The notes under the pieces were generated by a model. That model saw nothing but the letters and a program-made list of their open reading frames with translations. It was not told where the DNA came from and did not search any database. Shown piece by piece: positions 36,927-40,195 of a stretch of DNA of 40,195 nt (positions within the stretch are counted from its first letter, which is position 1; each line of letters opens with the position of its first letter). The stretch spans positions 1 through 40,195 of the forward strand of contig CAJWZW010000006.1 in the NCBI GenBank assembly GCA_913050565.1, written 5' to 3'. The position numbers were made by a program, and so were the translations under genes. The DNA is from an uncultured Synechococcus sp. GTDB taxonomy: Bacteria > Cyanobacteriota > Cyanobacteriia > PCC-6307 > Cyanobiaceae.

Positions 36927-37857
36927 TTTATTCACCGATTTGATCGGTCAGCCCCTTGCGGTGAATCTGCTGACAGCCGCCTTGCAGCAGCAGCGTTTGG
37001 CACCTGCCTATTTATTCGCCGGTCCTGAAGGTGTGGGTCGCCGTCTCGCTGCGCTCCGCCTTCTCGAGGGGGTCCTGTCTGGTGGGGTGTTGTCCTCTCG
37101 CCAGCGGCGACGCCTGATGGAGCGCAACCACCCGGATCTGCTGTGGGTGGAGCCGACGTACCAGCATCAGGGACGCCTGCTGAGCTGTTCCGAGGCGGAG
37201 GAGGCCGGACTCAGTCGCCGATCCCCTCCTCAGCTTCGGCTTGAGCAGATCCGGGGTGTGAGCCGATTTCTCGCGCGTCAACCCGTTGAAGCTGAGCGTG
37301 GAATGGTGGTGATCGAAGCGGCTGAAGCCATGCCTGAAGCCGCAGCCAATGCCTTGCTCAAAACCTTGGAAGAGCCTGGGCATGGACTGCTGATCCTGCT
37401 CTCAGCTGCCCCGGAACGGCTGCTCAGCACGATTCGTTCCCGCTGTCAGTTGATTCGTTTTCTGCGCCTTGGTGATGGCGATGTTCAGCAGGTGCTCCAA
37501 CGCTGTGGCGAGCAGAAGGATGATCCAGCGGAATTGCTGGCGATGGCGGCAGGATCTCCGGGTGCTCTGCTGGAGCACCGCCGTCAGCGTGATGCGCTGC
37601 CGGTGGACCTCATCGATCGTCTGAATGAACTACCCACGAAACCTGTGCAGGCCTTAGCCCTGGCTCGGGATCTCTGCGAATGCCTTGACGGTCAACAGCA
37701 GCTTTGGTTGATCGACTGGTGGCAACAGACGCTATGGCGTTCCGGAGCCCGTCAGAGTTCCATGCATCGACTGGAGGCGCTGAGACGCCATCTGAGTGGA
37801 TTTGTACAACCCAGGCTGGCCTGGGAAGTCGCCTTGCTGGACCTGATTGTGTCTTGA
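36919..37857 (+). CDS. holB: DNA polymerase III subunit delta'
   Basis: Stator of the clamp loader. Features are DLIGQPLAVNLLTAALQQQRLAPAYLFAGPEGVGRRLAALRLLEGVL with a degenerate P-loop (no Lys, as is usual for delta'), the SRC arginine-finger region LLSTIRSRCQLIRF, and AANALLKTLEEPGHGLLILLS. No zinc-binding cysteine set is obvious. 312 residues, GTG start. It overlaps tmk by 8 nt and ends 2 nt before the convergent rpaA stop. Confidence 0.92.
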   Translation: MGDLFTDLIGQPLAVNLLTAALQQQRLAPAYLFAGPEGVGRRLAALRLLEGVLSGGVLSSRQRRRLMERNHPDLLWVEPTYQHQGRLLSCSEAEEAGLSRRSPPQLRLEQIRGVSRFLARQPVEAERGMVVIEAAEAMPEAAANALLKTLEEPGHGLLILLSAAPERLLSTIRSRCQLIRFLRLGDGDVQQVLQRCGEQKDDPAELLAMAAGSPGALLEHRRQRDALPVDLIDRLNELPTKPVQALALARDLCECLDGQQQLWLIDWWQQTLWRSGARQSSMHRLEALRRHLSGFVQPRLAWEVALLDLIVS

Positions 37858-37859
37858 TC

Positions 37860-38648
37860 TCAGGCGCTGGCCCGATCTTCTTGCTGTTTGCGTTCGGCTC
37901 GAGCCATCGCCACAACATCCTGCAGGCCATCCAGGTCCCCTCCGATCGGAAGCTCGAGGCAATAGCCCGCTCCGTAGACCGTCTTGATGAAGCGTGGTTT
38001 GCGGGGATCGGGCTCCAGCTTGGTGCGCAGGTGTCGCACGTGCACACGAATGGTTTCGATGTCGTCGTCCGGTTCGTATCCCCAAACCTCCTTGAGAATC
38101 AAAGAGGGAGCCACGGTTTGACCGTGTCGTTGCAACAGGCAGTGCAACAGCTCGAATTCGAGGTGGGTGAGTCGAACGGGACCGTCGAACCAGATGGCTT
38201 CAAACCGCTCCGGTACAAGAGTCAGCGGTCCGTAGCTGAGGATTTCATTGTGATTTGAAGATCCGACAGGTGCTCTGTCACTGCGGCGCAGCAGTGCCTT
38301 CACGCGAGCCTGCAGTTCTTCGAGATCAAACGGCTTGGTCAGATAGTCATCGGCACCCGAATTGAAGCCGCTCACCTTGTCCTTGGTCCCGCCTAGGGCC
38401 GTCAGCATCAGGATGGGGATCGCTGCGGTGCGGTCGTCTCGACGCAGCCTCTGGCAGAGCGTCAGGCCGTCCACTTTCGGAAGCATCAGATCCAGAAGGA
38501 TCAGGTCCGGGGTGTATTGCAGAGCGAGTGCCTGGCCTTTGATGCCATCGTCAGCACGCTGAACATCGAAGCCGCTGTGCTCGAGATGGCCGCTGACCAG
38601 ATCGCGCATGTCCTGGTCGTCTTCGATCAACAGGATGCAAGGCTTCAT
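37860..38648 (-). CDS. rpaA: Response regulator RpaA
   Basis: OmpR-type output regulator of the circadian clock (SasA-RpaA pathway). Receiver [32 protein letters not shown] with phospho-Asp at about 53 ([11 protein letters not shown]). The winged helix includes [36 protein letters not shown] and [47 protein letters not shown], closely fitting cyanobacterial RpaA. The C-terminal tail (about 240-262) is Arg/Glu/Lys-rich and ends [11 protein letters not shown]. 262 residues, ATG start. Convergent with holB. Confidence 0.95.
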   Translation of the reverse strand: MKPCILLIEDDQDMRDLVSGHLEHSGFDVQRADDGIKGQALALQYTPDLILLDLMLPKVDGLTLCQRLRRDDRTAAIPILMLTALGGTKDKVSGFNSGADDYLTKPFDLEELQARVKALLRRSDRAPVGSSNHNEILSYGPLTLVPERFEAIWFDGPVRLTHLEFELLHCLLQRHGQTVAPSLILKEVWGYEPDDDIETIRVHVRHLRTKLEPDPRKPRFIKTVYGAGYCLELPIGGDLDGLQDVVAMARAERKQQEDRASA

Positions 38649-38896
38649 GGATCGGGCGAGAGAACGACTGAGAAAAAGAAAAGCGCTGGTCTTTCAGGAA
38701 CGACGCTGAACGGATTCTCTCAAGCTTTTGTGGTGTCTGCAGATTTCGCTTCTGCGGATGTTTTTATTCAAAATCGTCTAAACCGATTGCGCTGCAACCG
38801 TTCTACGGCGCTGAACCCACTCGGTTGGCTTGGATGTGTTCAGGAATTCTTCCGCTTCGGGCAATCGGCTGTCATGAAAATTCCTTTTTTGTCAAT
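38649..38896. other. Intergenic region upstream of rpaA
   Basis: Longest gap in the window. It should hold the rpaA promoter (minus strand). A palindrome TCTGCAGA (38736-38743) and a weak GCAGA/TCTGC hairpin near 38739-38755 are visible, followed by an AT-rich stretch. I found no convincing small gene, known regulator box or small RNA. Confidence 0.4.
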
Positions 38897-38924
38897 AAAA
38901 AAGCCTCAGCGAACACTGAGGCTT
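38897..38924 (-). terminator. Intrinsic terminator of tRNA-Asn
   Basis: A 9-bp stem AAGCCTCAG / CTGAGGCTT with loop CGAACA, read on the minus strand and followed by a T-run, about 13 nt past the tRNA 3' end. Confidence 0.9.
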
Positions 38925-38936
38925 TCATGTTTCAAG

Positions 38937-39008
38937 CTCCCCGGGCGGGATTCGAACCTGCGACCAATCGATTAACAGTCGACCGCTCTACCGCTGAGCT
39001 ACCGAGGA
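38937..39008 (-). tRNA. tRNA-Asn(GTT)
   Basis: A 72-nt cloverleaf on the minus strand. Acceptor TCCTCGG pairs with CCGGGGA, anticodon loop CTGTTAA carries GTT, and the T-arm has GTTCGAATC. CCA is not encoded. Its A37 should be modified by the t6A pathway, of which TsaB is in this window. Confidence 0.96.
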
Positions 39009-39024
39009 ATGGCTCCAGGAGAAC

Positions 39025-39714
39025 TTACCTGCCAGGCCTCCCAGCTCGCAAGTGCTGGAGCAGCTCATGGCCAGCGCTCCAGGGGCCGATGCGGCCGCCC
39101 TTCATCTCAGCAGCTCCATCGGCGAAGGCCAGTTCCTCGAGTCGATGGGTGATCCAGAGTGCAGTGAGAGGTTGCTGCGACCTTCGGCAAAGGGCCTGCA
39201 CCGCCTCCAGCACCGTTCGCTGGCTTTCGGGGTCCAGAAGCGCCGTGGGCTCGTCGAGAAGGAGCAGGCCTGCCTCACTTGCCAAGGCTCCCGCGATGGC
39301 CAGTCTCTGCTTCTGACCTCCGCTGAGGGTATGGATGGGACGTTGCTCAAGCCCTTCAAGCCCGAGTTCGCTCAGCAGCATCTTCATCCGGGCGGAACGC
39401 TCATCGGTTGTTTGATCCCCCGGCATCCCCAGCATCAGGTCGCTTCCTGTGGTCGGGAGCAGCAGCTGATGATCCGGGTTCTGAAAGACCAGAGCCGCTC
39501 GGTGAGATGTGGTGATGCTTCCCGACTGTGGTTGCAGCAGGCCGGAAATCAAGCGAAACAGGGTGCTCTTGCCACTGCCGTTGCTTCCCACCAGCATCCA
39601 CAGTCCCGGCCTTGGAATGGCGAAGTGACACCCATTCAGGGCGGTTGCTCCACCGGGCCAGCTGTGACTCAGGTTTTCAACCCGAAGTTCTGCCGTTGGC
39701 GCATCAACCCTCAA
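39025..39714 (-). CDS. ABC transporter ATP-binding protein
   Basis: An energy-coupling-type ABC ATPase. Walker A is [21 protein letters not shown]-loop [12 protein letters not shown], signature [17 protein letters not shown], Walker [17 protein letters not shown], and a switch His in [14 protein letters not shown]. The sequence resembles the EcfA/CbiO class (cofactor or metal uptake) but no permease gene is adjacent, so the substrate is unknown. The tracked ORF starts 24 codons upstream inside the UPF0367 gene; I use a TTG at 39714 ([21 protein letters not shown]). Other starts, such as the ATG at 39762, are possible. Confidence 0.85.
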   Translation of the reverse strand: MRVDAPTAELRVENLSHSWPGGATALNGCHFAIPRPGLWMLVGSNGSGKSTLFRLISGLLQPQSGSITTSHRAALVFQNPDHQLLLPTTGSDLMLGMPGDQTTDERSARMKMLLSELGLEGLEQRPIHTLSGGQKQRLAIAGALASEAGLLLLDEPTALLDPESQRTVLEAVQALCRRSQQPLTALWITHRLEELAFADGAAEMKGGRIGPWSAGHELLQHLRAGRPGR

Positions 39715-39967
39715 GGGAAAAGCCCGGCCGCTTGCTGCCACCCGTCGCCGAAGCCTTTTCATAAAGCTGAACGGCCAGGATCTCACTGGTCAGCAACGTG
39801 ACTTTCTTGCCTTCAACTTTCTCGCAAGACACCTCAAGCAACCTGGGTTGTCCGCTCTCCAGTGTTTGGCGTATCTGCTGATAGAGCGACTCGGCATCGC
39901 TGTGCTCTTTGCGTTGCACGGACACCGGGACGGGGCTCATGCGCAGGGCCAGTTCGATGACGTACAC
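39704..39967 (-). CDS. UPF0367 family protein, 87 aa
   Basis: A small cyanobacterial protein of unknown function in the UPF0367 family. It reads [86 protein letters not shown]. The family starts at MYVIEL, so I use the GTG at 39967 in place of the tracked TTG at 39982. Predicted as a compact alpha/beta protein. It overlaps the ABC ATPase by 11 nt, suggesting joint translation. Confidence 0.85.
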   Translation of the reverse strand: MYVIELALRMSPVPVSVQRKEHSDAESLYQQIRQTLESGQPRLLEVSCEKVEGKKVTLLTSEILAVQLYEKASATGGSKRPGFSLEG

Positions 39968-40043
39968 GGGATCAAGAGGCAATCACCAGGCATCTTCGCG
40001 GAGGATGTCCAGCAGTGGGGTGGCAAGGCCGATGTGTGCCCTG

Positions 40044-40055
40044 AGTAGATCTACT
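40044..40055. promoter_or_regulatory. 12-bp palindrome AGTAGATCTACT
   Basis: A perfect 12-bp palindrome in the divergent gap between the UPF0367 gene and psbD, about 90 nt before the psbD start. It may be an operator for either gene; the binding protein is unknown. Confidence 0.35.
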
Positions 40056-40122
40056 TATCCCTGTCATTGCCCTGAAATTCGTGTCCCCATTACGGGAATC
40101 AGCCCCTACAGTCGCCTTGTAA

Positions 40123-40136
40123 CGCTTCATGAAGCG
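40123..40136. promoter_or_regulatory. 14-bp palindrome in the psbD leader
   Basis: CGCTTCATGAAGCG is a perfect palindrome ending 8 nt before the psbD ATG. It could form a hairpin near the ribosome site or be a protein site. The leader has no Shine-Dalgarno. Confidence 0.5.
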
Positions 40137-40144
40137 CTTTTCTC

Positions 40145-40195
40145 ATGACGATCGCTGTAGGACGCGCGCCACAGCGGGGATGGTTTGACGTCCTC
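40145..40195 (+). CDS. psbD: Photosystem II D2 protein, N-terminal fragment
   Basis: The window ends inside this gene. The 17 visible codons read MTIAVGRAPQRGWFDVL, the standard N-terminus of cyanobacterial D2, one of the two PSII reaction-centre core proteins. The ORF track misses it because it is cut off. A candidate -10 (TACAGT at 40107-40112) lies 32 nt upstream. No Shine-Dalgarno is visible just before the ATG. The rest of the gene lies beyond the window. Confidence 0.93.
   Translation, partial: MTIAVGRAPQRGWFDVL

Noticed and set aside
40080-40130. RpaB HLR1 box in the psbD promoter
   Set aside because: A single GTTACA-like half-site is present on the minus strand, but the second direct repeat does not match.

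Overview
The window is a gene-dense, GC-rich piece of the core chromosome of a cyanobacterium, most likely a marine Synechococcus. The evidence is the photosystem II gene psbD, the PSI assembly factor ycf3, ycf34, NDH-1 subunits ndhF/ndhD/ndhM, plant-type carotenoid genes crtP and crtB, and the regulators RbcR, RpaA, RpaB and a PedR-like protein. Several very short cyanobacterial families (DUF3181, DUF3172, UPF0367) point the same way. No phage, transposon, integrase, CRISPR or toxin gene was found, and codon use looks even throughout. No gap between genes exceeds 300 bases; the longest (about 290 nt) lies between rpaA and tRNA-Asn.

Layout. 1-5.1 kb: ammonium transporter amt and sfsA (minus), the lipid II flippase murJ (plus), three small cyanobacterial proteins (minus), then tRNA-Arg with its own terminator. 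5.2-11.0 kb: a plus-strand run glyA, a WecA/TagO-like sugar-phosphate transferase, cinA, leuC and leuD. 11.1-15.0 kb: a small unknown ORF, a PedR-like LuxR regulator, metF, then a minus-strand set of a NDP-sugar pyrophosphorylase, scpA and a LapA-like membrane protein. 15.1-21.7 kb: ndhF-ndhD, an NnrU/Z-ISO-type membrane protein, rbcR, and ndhM-DUF3172. 21.7-24.1 kb: crtP-crtB, closed by a bidirectional terminator shared with an RRM protein. 24.6-27.3 kb: a tRNA nucleotidyltransferase, ycf34, tsaB and a YdcF-like protein. 27.3-31.9 kb: a minus-strand run rpaB-plsX-fabH-fabD-plsC. 32.0-38.6 kb: radA, ycf3, a copper-type P1B ATPase with tmk and holB, and rpaA. 38.9-40.2 kb: tRNA-Asn, an ABC ATPase, a UPF0367 protein, and the first 17 codons of psbD, which the ORF track misses.

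How it fits together. Much of the window builds or controls the photosynthetic membrane: carotenoids (crtP, crtB, perhaps the NnrU protein), membrane lipids (plsX, fabH, fabD, plsC), NDH-1 (ndhF, ndhD, ndhM), PSI assembly (ycf3), PSII core (psbD) and the light, redox and clock regulators (rpaA, rpaB, rbcR, pedR-like). The rest is housekeeping: leucine and one-carbon metabolism, envelope precursors, tRNA maturation and DNA replication. I did not find an obviously new multi-gene system. The best leads are an NnrU/Z-ISO candidate close to the carotenoid genes, a DUF3172 membrane protein translationally coupled to ndhM, an operon of three uncharacterised small proteins, the physical coupling of rpaB to the lipid genes, and small palindromes upstream of psbD.

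Many start codons are GTG or TTG. Where the ORF track start was clearly upstream of the family's usual start I moved it and say so in the entry.
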